Part shown: positions 1 to 5,430 of the stretch, piece after piece | How the letters are laid out: each line of letters starts with the position of its first letter | Position numbering within the stretch: the first letter of the stretch is position 1 | Assembly (NCBI GenBank): GCA_964589415.1 | Contig: CAZPRQ010000022.1 | Span: forward strand, 1-19,585 | Reading direction: 5' to 3' | From: CAZPRQ01 sp964589415 | GTDB taxonomy: Bacteria > Patescibacteriota > Doudnabacteria > UBA920 | DNA: 19,585 bases | The notes under the pieces: generated by a model | Database searches by the model: none | What the model was told of the DNA's origin: nothing | Seen by the model: only the letters and a program-made list of their open reading frames with translations | Made by a program: the position numbers and the translations under genes

Positions 1-2
1 CG

Positions 3-182
3 TATAGGCTTATTTTAACTCCCGAGACAATAATAAATTACGTGGTAGTACACGAACTGGCGCATCTTACTCACCACGACCATTCCAAAAACTTTTGGCA
101 AGAAGTGGAAAAATTTTATCCTCATTACAAACAAGCAAGAGCGTGGTTAAAGCTACATAGCTTACAAATACCAGAATTATAA
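3..182 (+). CDS. YgjP/DUF45-type zinc metallopeptidase, C-terminal fragment
   Basis: This is the last 59 codons of a gene whose 5' end lies outside the window. The frame beginning at base 3 is open to a TAA at 180-182. It contains V-V-H-E-L-A-H-L-T-H-H-D-H-S-K-N-F-W. That is the HExxH zinc motif followed by a His-Ser-x-x-Phe-Trp tail, which is diagnostic of the YgjP-like (DUF45, SprT-related) metallopeptidase family. In this family the two motif histidines and a downstream histidine bind zinc. The substrate in this organism cannot be read from the sequence. The C-terminus is short and helical, as usual for the family. The cellular location is probably cytoplasmic, since no membrane segment is visible in this part. 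Confidence 0.85.
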   Translation, partial: YRLILTPETIINYVVVHELAHLTHHDHSKNFWQEVEKFYPHYKQARAWLKLHSLQIPEL

Positions 183-230
183 AGTGGAAACTATTATTGT
201 ATGGCCAAGCGCTTTGGTGTATAAAAAAAG

Positions 231-258
231 ACCGCATGTAAAAACGCGGTTTGTTTTG
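231..258 (+). terminator. Weak Rho-independent terminator after the metallopeptidase gene
   Basis: A 5-bp GC stem (ACCGC at 231-235 with GCGGT at 246-250) closes a 10-nt A-rich loop. It is followed by the T-rich tail TTGTTTTG and lies 49 bases after the stop codon. The stem is short, so it is a modest candidate. Confidence 0.45.
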
Positions 259-284
259 TGGCTAATATCCTCCTAAAAAAGAGT

Positions 285-360
285 GTCTGGCTCCCTGCCC
301 ATTGCAAAAGTAGGGTAGGGACCAGTGTCCACTAGGTTTCTCAGCTAGCGGGAGCCAGAC
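285..360. repeat. Inverted-repeat element with internal hairpins (REP-like)
   Basis: Perfect 11-bp arms, GTCTGGCTCCC at 285-295 and GGGAGCCAGAC at 350-360, enclose 54 bases. Smaller alternative hairpins are possible inside: TCCCTGCCC at 292-300 with GGGTAGGGA at 313-321 (one G-U), GGAC/GTCC at 319-330, and CTAG/CTAG at 332-348. The whole 76-nt unit could fold as a stem with several side hairpins. It sits between two convergent genes and no reading frame explains it. The shape resembles REP/BIME-type extragenic repeats, which are moved by REP-associated transposases. A remnant of such a transposase lies at 16340, but the two cannot be linked by sequence here. Confidence 0.6.
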
Positions 361-461
361 TTTGGGATTTTGAGGTCAAAGGTGATACGCTTTGCATTGC
401 ACAAAGAGTTAGCACCCCTATCTCAATATACGCACATTGTAGATGAAACCGGCATTTATTG

Positions 462-869
462 TCAACAAAAAACCCGCGCAACCTTTCGAGGCTGGCGGGC
501 GTTGGCAGTGCGTATAATGGGGTCTATAACCGTAACTATAACCATTGCCGCGGCAATGTGGGCAGGCAATTTTTTGTTAAGCCAGTATGTTGTGGCCGGG
601 AAGGGGTCGTTATTTACGCGCACCTCTATACGCATATTGGTGCTGAAATTGTAAATGGTCACGTTAAGCTCGGGAATATTTTTATTCTGTATAAATTCCT
701 TAGTTTCCATATTCCTAATCATGCCGGCGAGGTGATAGCGCAATTGTTCGGCGTATTCGTCGCTTTGGCCCATAACCGGACTTATTGTAATTTTATGACA
801 GGGAATAATAAGCCAAAGCACTAAGACTAGAGCCAGCAAAATAGTCCCATATAACAATAAAGATTTCAT
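462..869 (-). CDS. Small membrane-anchored or secreted protein of unknown function
   Basis: This 135-residue protein was not recognised. It opens with a hydrophobic segment (about residues 4-22, LLLYGTILLALVLVLWLII) typical of a signal anchor. A mixed extracytoplasmic stretch follows, with the pattern NVTIYNFSTNMRIEVRV that suggests beta strands. A second hydrophobic patch lies near residues 105-117 (AHIAAAMVIVTVI). The start is well supported. On the minus strand GGAG lies about 10 bases before the ATG, and a consensus promoter lies just upstream (898-926). The gene is divergent from the 310-residue orphan at 999. Two overlapping plus-strand frames in the same interval have no comparable signals and are taken as shadows. 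The Arg-rich C-terminus (ARQPRKVARVFC) is odd and could reflect a frameshifted end. Confidence 0.65.
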   Translation of the reverse strand: MKSLLLYGTILLALVLVLWLIIPCHKITISPVMGQSDEYAEQLRYHLAGMIRNMETKEFIQNKNIPELNVTIYNFSTNMRIEVRVNNDPFPATTYWLNKKLPAHIAAAMVIVTVIDPIIRTANARQPRKVARVFC

Positions 870-897
870 TTTACCACTCCGATTTTGAATTTGAGCT

Positions 898-926
898 ATT
901 ATCTTAATTATTTAGCATTTTGTCAA
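898..926 (-). promoter_or_regulatory. Sigma-70-type promoter for the 462-869 gene
   Basis: On the minus strand, TTGACA (926 to 921), a 17-bp spacer and GATAAT (903 to 898) form a near-consensus promoter. The predicted start is near 891, giving a leader of about 20 nt that contains the GGAG ribosome-binding site. Confidence 0.7.
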
Positions 927-981
927 ATATATTCGGGGGAGAAATGGATGTATGTTGTGAATATAGAAAAAGCAGTTGCCA

Positions 982-990
982 TGTTACAAT
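982..990 (+). promoter_or_regulatory. Extended -10 promoter, probably giving a leaderless mRNA
   Basis: TGTTACAAT at 982-990 matches the TGn-TATAAT extended -10 form. No -35 box is seen at proper spacing. The -10 ends only 8 bases before the ATG at 999, so transcription should begin at or within a base or two of the start codon. This fits the lack of a Shine-Dalgarno sequence there. Confidence 0.5.
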
Positions 991-998
991 AAAGATAT

Positions 999-1931
999 AT
1001 GAGCAATAATGAATTTTCATTGCCAACCGGATCTGGTATTCAAGAACAAAGCTTTCCGCAATTGGTGCAAAAAGCCAAGGCGGTTTTGTCCGCGGCAGTA
1101 AACTCTCCTTTGGTTCCGGAATTGTCGGACAATGAAATAAACATTGAACAGGATCCCATTGCCGACCCAAGTGCCGATCCGGTTGGGACAGTTTTGCCTC
1201 AAGCCGGCATGTCCCTTGGCGTATTGCCAAGCTCGGGCGCTGCACTTTCGTCCATTGGAGACGTAACGGCGCAGCAGCATTTGGAAGTATTTCAGGGATT
1301 TTTGCATGACCAGATTGCGAATAATTTTTGGCTGGGGCCAAATGCCCGCTTGACACTTGCTAATAAGCTCGACAAGGCCGACGGTATAGACAGTATTGCC
1401 ATGATAAAATCCCAAAAGGCGGAAATGGCGCCTGAATTTTTAGGCATGCAGTTTTATTTCCGCGGGGCAAAAATTTCGGAAACCATGGAGAGTATAAAAG
1501 AAAAAATTATTAACGACACGCTTACGCCCATAACAACTTTTCGGGTAGCCGGCCAACATATTCGCATCCCTCACGTAGTCGTGGGGGCAAGCAATGTGCA
1601 TAGGCAGGAAGCTTTGGATATTTGGGCAAAAAACCAGCCGGATCTGCTTTTAAAACATCCTTTTCGTTTGTTGCTGCTGGCGCAAATCCGTTTGCAGCTG
1701 CAAGCCTACCAGGCCTTTGCTTTAAAATCCCGCGTGCAAGACACCGCCCAGCGCTACGCCAGGACTCTGGTTATAGTAGAAGAATGCATGGCAAATGAGC
1801 CAAAAACCCCAATCGACACACTAACTACGCAGTATATAAACAGCGACGAAGTAATGTGGCATATTATTATAAATCTTATTCGTATTTTCCAGTATGACGG
1901 CGAAGAATTTGCAAGGTTTTTTAGGCGCTAA
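999..1931 (+). CDS. Conserved-looking hypothetical protein, 310 residues
   Basis: I do not recognise the family. The N-terminal 85 residues are low in complexity and rich in Pro, Ser, Asp and Gly (for example NIEQDPIADPSADPVGTV), probably a flexible region. From about residue 90 the protein looks folded and soluble. One part has FWLGPNARLTLANKLDKADG and a beta-type segment FRVAGQHIRIPHVVVGAS. The rest is a helical C-terminal half with LLLLAQIRLQLQAYQAFALK and a terminal EFARFFRR. No signal peptide or convincing transmembrane helix is seen, so a cytoplasmic protein is likely. The start at 999 is favoured by the extended -10 immediately upstream. The gene ends 57 bases before the peroxidase gene and could read into it, although that gene has its own candidate promoter. 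Confidence 0.75.
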   Translation: MSNNEFSLPTGSGIQEQSFPQLVQKAKAVLSAAVNSPLVPELSDNEINIEQDPIADPSADPVGTVLPQAGMSLGVLPSSGAALSSIGDVTAQQHLEVFQGFLHDQIANNFWLGPNARLTLANKLDKADGIDSIAMIKSQKAEMAPEFLGMQFYFRGAKISETMESIKEKIINDTLTPITTFRVAGQHIRIPHVVVGASNVHRQEALDIWAKNQPDLLLKHPFRLLLLAQIRLQLQAYQAFALKSRVQDTAQRYARTLVIVEECMANEPKTPIDTLTTQYINSDEVMWHIIINLIRIFQYDGEEFARFFRR

Positions 1932-1944
1932 GAATAGTAAAATA

Positions 1945-1953
1945 TGCTATTAT
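1945..1953 (+). promoter_or_regulatory. Extended -10 promoter upstream of the peroxidase cluster
   Basis: TGCTATTAT at 1945-1953 fits an extended -10 element, with predicted initiation near 1960 and a leader of about 29 nt. No good -35 is present. It would drive the bcp-acylphosphatase-cutA cluster. Confidence 0.45.
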
Positions 1954-1988
1954 AGGTAATGTTAGACTAAATTAATCATCTATTATGT

Positions 1989-2432
1989 ATGCTTAAAATT
2001 GGACAACAGGCTCCGGACTTTGACTTGCCGGACCAGAATGGGAATAATCATAAATTATCTAGCTACAAAGGGCGTTGGACGGTAGTGTATTTTTATCCGC
2101 AAGACGACACGTCCGGATGCACTAAGGAAGCTTGCGCGTTTCGGGACAACTTTCCTAAGTTTGGCGAAATAAACGCCGTTGTTTTTGGCATAAGCGGAGA
2201 CTCCGCGCAGAGCCATAAACAGTTTTCGGAAAAATACTCTTTGCCTTTTACCTTGCTCGCGGATGAATCAAAAAAAGTTATTGGGGAATATGGAGCACTT
2301 GGAGAGGCAAATAGCATAAATCGGATTTCTTATCTCATTAACCCCGAAGGCATAATTGTTAAAGCTTACGAAGAAGTTGTTCCAGAGGAGCACGCGGCGC
2401 AAATATTGGCCGATTTGTCCGGCTTAAAATAG
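1989..2432 (+). CDS. bcp: Thioredoxin-dependent thiol peroxidase (Bcp/PrxQ-type peroxiredoxin)
   Basis: The product reduces hydrogen peroxide and organic hydroperoxides with electrons from thioredoxin, in the cytoplasm. At 147 residues it has the usual length of the BCP/PrxQ subfamily. The active-site motif is YPQDDTSGCTKEAC, giving Pro37, Thr41 and the peroxidatic Cys44. Cys49, five residues later, is the resolving cysteine of the intramolecular disulfide type. Arg112 in NRISYLINPEG is the conserved active-site arginine region. The N-terminus, IGQQAPDFDLPDQNG, is a textbook AhpC/TSA opening. The start lacks a Shine-Dalgarno sequence but the family alignment begins right there. It is followed 41 bases later by an acylphosphatase gene and then cutA, probably as one transcript. 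Confidence 0.95.
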   Translation: MLKIGQQAPDFDLPDQNGNNHKLSSYKGRWTVVYFYPQDDTSGCTKEACAFRDNFPKFGEINAVVFGISGDSAQSHKQFSEKYSLPFTLLADESKKVIGEYGALGEANSINRISYLINPEGIIVKAYEEVVPEEHAAQILADLSGLK

Positions 2433-2473
2433 TAGGGCGGGCTTTTATCGAGTTACGAGTTTAACTGAATTTT

Positions 2474-2752
2474 ATGGAAAAAACAGTTTTTATAAAAGTA
2501 TATGGCAAAGTTCAAAATGTCGGGTTTCGCTGGTGTTCATATGAGCAGTTTGTGGATTTGAGTTTGAAAGGTACTTCGGAAAACGCTAAAGACGGGACTG
2601 TGGAAATTTTAGTTACCGGGGAAGTTGAAAATTTAAAGAAATTTTTGCGCTGGGCTCACCAGGGACCCGAAGGCGCCCGGGTAAATAAAGTAGAATATAA
2701 AACCATAGACAAGCCGGATGAACCAAAGACGGACCAGCCTACAGAGGATTAG
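2474..2752 (+). CDS. acyP: Acylphosphatase
   Basis: This small cytoplasmic enzyme hydrolyses carboxyl-phosphate bonds such as acetyl phosphate and 1,3-bisphosphoglycerate. The catalytic loop GKVQNVGFRW is intact, with the phosphate-binding Arg19. The segment LKGTSENAKDGTVEI carries the conserved catalytic Asn37 and the DGxVEI strand. The core fold ends near residue 80. It is followed by a short charged, Pro-rich tail (DKPDEPKTDQPTED) that is not part of the family domain. No Shine-Dalgarno sequence is seen. The gene sits 41 bases after bcp and 38 bases before cutA, consistent with co-transcription. Confidence 0.93.
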   Translation: MEKTVFIKVYGKVQNVGFRWCSYEQFVDLSLKGTSENAKDGTVEILVTGEVENLKKFLRWAHQGPEGARVNKVEYKTIDKPDEPKTDQPTED

Positions 2753-2790
2753 CTTAGGAAAACTGCGGTAATGCCTGCCGCCTAAAATAT

Positions 2791-3159
2791 ATGGAACGAG
2801 AAATTATTTGGGTTACCGTAAATACCAATTCAAATAAAGAAGCGGATAAAATTGGTCTGGCGGTTTTAAAGGCTCGCCTTTGCGCGTGTTATGGAATTAT
2901 TCCCAGAATAAAAAGCGTTTATTATTGGCCTACGCGCTTAGCGCGGAAGAAGGGGCGCTTAGCGTCCCCGCCGAAATTAAGCCAGATCCAAACTTCCAAA
3001 GGACCGTTGCTTACTTTAGAAACTTTACCCAAGCATTATCAAAAAATTATTAAGTTGGTAAAATCTTTGCATAGCGACAAAGTGCCTTTTATAGGTCAGT
3101 GGGAAATGGACCATGTGGACCCGGCTTTCTATAATTGGCTTAAAGGTGAAATTCGCTAG
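2791..3159 (+). CDS. cutA: CutA-type divalent-ion tolerance protein with an internal insertion
   Basis: The protein resembles trimeric CutA1, a small cytoplasmic protein linked to divalent-metal tolerance, whose biochemical role is still debated. Recognisable parts are the opening strand IIWVTVNT and the helix KEADKIGLAVLKARLCACYGI. The hallmark segment is IIPRIKSVYYW, and the C-terminal part is HSDKVPFIGQWEMDHVDPAFYNWL (normally YEVPEI...NPxYLxWL). At 122 residues it is somewhat longer than most CutA proteins. The excess lies right after Tyr-Tyr-Trp, where TRLARKK and GRLASPP form two related heptads in place of a short hairpin loop (see the repeat at 2932-2970). The usual acidic loop residues are absent there, so metal binding may differ. 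This is the last gene of the bcp-acyP-cutA cluster; no terminator was found after it. Confidence 0.82.
   Translation: MEREIIWVTVNTNSNKEADKIGLAVLKARLCACYGIIPRIKSVYYWPTRLARKKGRLASPPKLSQIQTSKGPLLTLETLPKHYQKIIKLVKSLHSDKVPFIGQWEMDHVDPAFYNWLKGEIR
2932..2970. repeat. Twin-hairpin insertion inside cutA
   Basis: The 10-mer GCGCTTAGCG occurs at 2934-2943 and again at 2955-2964, exactly 21 bases (7 codons) apart. Each copy forms a small hairpin around a TTA loop: GCGC-TTA-GCGC in the first, and GGGGCGC-TTA-GCG-T-CCCC with one bulge in the second. The segment stays in frame and encodes the two related heptads TRLARKK and GRLASPP. They extend a loop that is normally short in CutA. Confidence 0.6.
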
Positions 3160-3226
3160 GAAAGCCATATGCTAAATGGGTTATGAAAGATTTGTCCGGT
3201 TAAGTTTTTTACATGTAACATATGGT

Positions 3227-3401
3227 CGTGAGTCCAAAAACCCCTGTCATCCCGGAAGACTGAGTGCATCCGAAGTCTATCCGGGATCCAGTGAGTGTCG
3301 TATTTCTGGATACCGGCTCTCCTCCTTCGTCCGTCGAGGCGGATTTCGGAGGACAGGTAGGATGCACCTGCCTGCCGATGAGGCTGTCTCGGCTGGCATG
3401 A
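3227..3401. repeat. Dispersed palindromic repeat, copy 1
   Basis: This intergenic element starts CGTGAGTCCAAAAACCCCTG, continues with TGTCATCCC, and has TATCCGGGATCCAG about 36 bases further on. It ends near GGCATGATACA. The same ordered blocks occur at 7113-7229 (copy 2), with the middle diverged. The TCATCCCGG and CCGGGAT segments can pair, and the outer TGTCAT/ATGATACA ends are near-inverted. A 79-codon frame crossing this element is judged spurious. Confidence 0.7.
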
Positions 3402-3495
3402 TACAGTTGATATAAATATTGTTTATTGAAAAATAATCAAATATAATGAGTTGGCTTATAGGTGTTCAATATGTTAACTCTGTAACATAAGCGTA

Positions 3496-3524
3496 TTGAC
3501 AAGCGTCTTTTATTATAATAAAAT
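3496..3524 (+). promoter_or_regulatory. Strong sigma-70-type promoter in the gap before the MFS gene
   Basis: TTGACA at 3496-3501, a 17-bp spacer and TAAAAT at 3519-3524 predict initiation near 3531. The nearest annotated coding start is more than 200 bases away. The transcript would first pass a 31-codon frame and then the hairpin at 3675. Confidence 0.6.
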
Positions 3525-3549
3525 GCCTAGTTATTCGTAACATTTATAT

Positions 3550-3645
3550 ATGCATAAAATCCTTTATTGCCAAGCAAATATGCGTTTTTCCGGCACTGTT
3601 ATTGCGCCGTGGTTTTTGGAATTGAGCTTGGACATTAGGATGTAA
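3550..3645 (+). CDS. Possible 31-residue ORF in the short transcript; may be non-coding
   Basis: An ATG at 3550 opens 31 codons (MHKILYCQANMRFSGTVIAP...) ending with TAA at 3643-3645. It lies about 20 nt after the predicted start from the 3496 promoter and before the hairpin at 3675. There is no clear Shine-Dalgarno sequence and the product matches nothing I recognise. The transcript could equally be a small RNA or a leader for the transporter gene. Apart from repeat copy 1, the promoters and this frame, I see nothing else in 3160-3768. Confidence 0.2.
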   Translation: MHKILYCQANMRFSGTVIAPWFLELSLDIRM

Positions 3646-3649
3646 AGTA

Positions 3650-3658
3650 TGGTATAAA
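3650..3658 (+). promoter_or_regulatory. Extended -10 promoter for the MFS transporter gene
   Basis: TGGTATAAA at 3650-3658 fits an extended -10. A loose -35 (TTGGAC, 3628-3633) is 19 bp upstream. Initiation near 3665 would place the 3675-3697 hairpin at the very 5' end of the transporter mRNA. Confidence 0.45.
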
Positions 3659-3674
3659 TTTTAACTTCCTATAG

Positions 3675-3702
3675 CCCCGGCTGAATTTCAGCCGGGGAAT
3701 TT
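3675..3702 (+). terminator. GC-rich hairpin with short U tail: terminator or attenuator
   Basis: CCCCGGCTGA at 3675-3684 pairs perfectly with TCAGCCGGGG at 3688-3697 around a 3-nt loop, followed by AATTTT. It can end the short transcript starting near 3531. For a transcript starting near 3665 it would form a 5' protective or attenuating stem-loop about 70 nt before the transporter start codon. Confidence 0.6.
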
Positions 3703-3768
3703 TGCATGCAGAAACATTAACATTGAACTATGCAGCACAATACTACTGACAACCAGAAAGAGGAAAAC

Positions 3769-4968
3769 ATGATCCGTCAGACCATTTTTTGGTACATAGG
3801 ATTTTCGGCGCTGATGAATTCCGCCATTGCCCTGCACTCTACAGTGTACGTATTGTATTTGCTTTCCAAAGGCCTTAACTTATTTGAGGTAAGCCTGGTA
3901 AACGTGGCATTTTATGTCACATTAACGCTGTTTGAAATTCCAACCGGCGCGTATGCAGACATTTTTGGCCGCAAGTCTTCGTTTGTGCTTTCGGCCATAA
4001 TTCAGTCCCTCGGCTGTCTTATCTACTTTGTTGCAGGCAGCTTGCCGGGCTTTATACTGGCCGAAGTGGTATTGGCCATAGGCGTAACGCTTATGAGCGG
4101 AGCTTTTGATGCTTGGGCGGTGGACAGGTTAAAGCACTTTGGTCATAACGGCGACATGGTTAAAGTTTTTTCCCGTAAGGCAAAATGGCAGCAAGTCGTG
4201 AGTATTGCGGCGGGACTGATTGGAGCTTATATTGGCGCGTATCATTTGGGTTTGCCATGGCTGGTCAGTTCCGTACTATTAATGGTTACAGCTGTGCTGG
4301 CCTACGTGGTGCTTAAGGAAGAATATTTTTCCCTTACCGCCCAAGGGTTAAGGCACGGCCTGTCTTTTATGAAGCAGAATGCTTGGTTAAGCATTCAGTT
4401 CGCGTTCAAACTCAAACCTGTGCGTTTTTTGCTCTCGCTCGGGCTGGTACAGTATTTCTCCGTTATGGCATACAACATGCAGTGGCAGCCTTGGTTTGAA
4501 AACTTGTTTAATGACCGCAGTTTGCTTGGCTGGTTGTGGGTGGGGATGTCGTTGTCCGTACTGGCTGGAAATTATATGTCATCTCGGCTGGCAAGTGCTT
4601 TAGGCGGCAATGAAAAAGCATTGGTAGCGTGTCAAATAGCCATAGCGGTACCCGCGATATTTACCGTATTCTTTCCCGTATTGGGAATATCGCTGGCGGC
4701 TTTTTTGCTTCACGAGTTGCCTCGTGGTACGTTCCGGCCGTTGAGCGACACTTTCCTGCACACCCATATTCCGTCCCTACAACGCGCCACAATTGGTTCC
4801 GTCCAAAGCATGGCACATCATGTCGGGGGTGCGGTTGGGTTATTGGTATCCGGCTGGGTGGCCAACCGTTTTGGCATTCCTGCCGCATGGTATGTTTCGA
4901 GCCTGGTACTTATAATTGGATCCGTCGCCGTTTACCGCAAGTTTTATTCTATGCGGCCCACGGCCTAA
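3769..4968 (+). CDS. Major facilitator superfamily transporter, 12 predicted helices
   Basis: This inner-membrane secondary transporter has 399 residues, the normal length for a 12-helix MFS permease. The family signature between helices 2 and 3 is clear: EIPTGAYADIFGRK (residues about 56-69), with the Gly, Asp and Arg-Lys of motif A. Alternating hydrophobic segments run to the C-terminus. The substrate cannot be assigned; related proteins are annotated as drug or sugar-derivative exporters. An in-frame ATG at 3730 exists. The start at 3769 is preferred because AGAGG precedes it by five bases and hydrophobic helix 1 begins directly after it, whereas the 13 extra residues would be very polar. 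The gene is followed two bases later by a strong terminator, so it appears monocistronic. Confidence 0.88.
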   Translation: MIRQTIFWYIGFSALMNSAIALHSTVYVLYLLSKGLNLFEVSLVNVAFYVTLTLFEIPTGAYADIFGRKSSFVLSAIIQSLGCLIYFVAGSLPGFILAEVVLAIGVTLMSGAFDAWAVDRLKHFGHNGDMVKVFSRKAKWQQVVSIAAGLIGAYIGAYHLGLPWLVSSVLLMVTAVLAYVVLKEEYFSLTAQGLRHGLSFMKQNAWLSIQFAFKLKPVRFLLSLGLVQYFSVMAYNMQWQPWFENLFNDRSLLGWLWVGMSLSVLAGNYMSSRLASALGGNEKALVACQIAIAVPAIFTVFFPVLGISLAAFLLHELPRGTFRPLSDTFLHTHIPSLQRATIGSVQSMAHHVGGAVGLLVSGWVANRFGIPAAWYVSSLVLIIGSVAVYRKFYSMRPTA

Positions 4969-4969
4969 C

Positions 4970-5016
4970 AATAGCCTAAGGTTTCTTTGTGCAAACAAAT
5001 TAAACCTTAGGCTATT
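4970..5016 (+). terminator. Strong terminator after the MFS gene
   Basis: Perfect 15-bp arms, AATAGCCTAAGGTTT at 4970-4984 and AAACCTTAGGCTATT at 5002-5016, are separated by 17 bases. The stem begins one base after the transporter stop codon. An A/T-rich tail follows. Confidence 0.85.
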
Positions 5017-5020
5017 TAAT

Positions 5021-5049
5021 TTAACAATAATTTTAAAGAAGAGTATAAT
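5021..5049 (+). promoter_or_regulatory. Promoter for the DUF5652-like gene
   Basis: TTAACA at 5021-5026, a 17-bp spacer and TATAAT at 5044-5049 make a near-consensus promoter. It starts four bases after the previous terminator. Initiation is predicted near 5056. Confidence 0.75.
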
Positions 5050-5068
5050 TATTAGGCATTAAGGAATC

Positions 5069-5089
5069 AAGGCTGTTTTAGCCTTTTTT
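5069..5089 (+). terminator. Short leader hairpin with T-run, possible attenuator
   Basis: AAGGCT at 5069-5074 pairs with AGCCTT at 5080-5085 around GTTTT and is followed by TTTT. It lies about 13 nt into the transcript predicted from 5056, and just before the ribosome-binding site of the 5105 gene. At 6 bp it is weak, so premature termination is only a possibility. Confidence 0.3.
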
Positions 5090-5104
5090 CCGGAAAGGGC
5101 AATT

Positions 5105-5347
5105 ATGTATAAAGATTATATATTCGGCTCGCAGCCGTGGGCCATGATTCGGCCGGGTATGGCCATTTTACTCGGTTTACTTATGGTGTGGTCGCTTGTA
5201 TGGAAAGGTTTGGCTTTGTGGAAGTCCGCGCGCAAAGGGCAAAATGTTTGGTTTGTGGTTTTTTTGCTGGTAAACACGTTGGGTATTTTGGAAATATTGT
5301 ATTTGTATGTTTTTTCCAAAAAGCAGACCCCACAAGAAACTGTTTAA
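5105..5347 (+). CDS. DUF5652-like small membrane protein
   Basis: This 80-residue protein has two hydrophobic helices, about residues 16-36 (PGMAILLGLLMVWSLVWKGL) and 48-70 (VWFVVFLLVNTLGILEILYL). A basic connector, ALWKSARKGQN, joins them. The order W-K-G-x-A-L-W then N-x-x-x-[FV]-x-x-x-x-L-x-N-T-x-G-I-L-E-I-x-Y matches the DUF5652 family common in Parcubacteria. Its function is unknown. The start is supported by GGAAAGGG about 6-8 bases upstream and by a good promoter. It has its own terminator and is a single-gene unit. Confidence 0.85.
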   Translation: MYKDYIFGSQPWAMIRPGMAILLGLLMVWSLVWKGLALWKSARKGQNVWFVVFLLVNTLGILEILYLYVFSKKQTPQETV

Positions 5348-5352
5348 GTTTT

Positions 5353-5406
5353 AAAAATAAATGCTAAGACGTTCCTGTAAAGGCGGCGGTTTTAGCATTT
5401 ATTTTT
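5353..5406 (+). terminator. Terminator after the DUF5652-like gene
   Basis: A 15-bp perfect inverted repeat, AAAAATAAATGCTAA at 5353-5367 and TTAGCATTTATTTTT at 5392-5406, has a 24-nt loop. It ends in a T-run and lies six bases after the stop codon. The arms also work in the opposite orientation. Confidence 0.75.
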
Positions 5407-5430
5407 AGAATTAAATTAATCATAACAATT

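Noticed and set aside
285..360. tRNA-like cloverleaf (76 nt, 7-bp closing stem)
   Set aside because: It has no TTCRA T-loop, no conserved T8 or D-loop GG and no plausible anticodon arm; an inverted-repeat element explains it better.
370..824. Two plus-strand frames (94 and 121 codons) opposite the 462-869 gene
   Set aside because: They overlap the minus-strand gene, which has a consensus promoter and GGAG site; the plus frames have neither and no recognisable motif.
904..1415. Minus-strand frames of 150 and 132 codons opposite the 310-residue gene
   Set aside because: They are antisense to a better-supported gene, have unusual composition and lack start signals.
3176..3415. A 79-codon plus-strand frame
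   Set aside because: It is mostly the translation of palindromic repeat copy 1 and has no homology pattern of its own.
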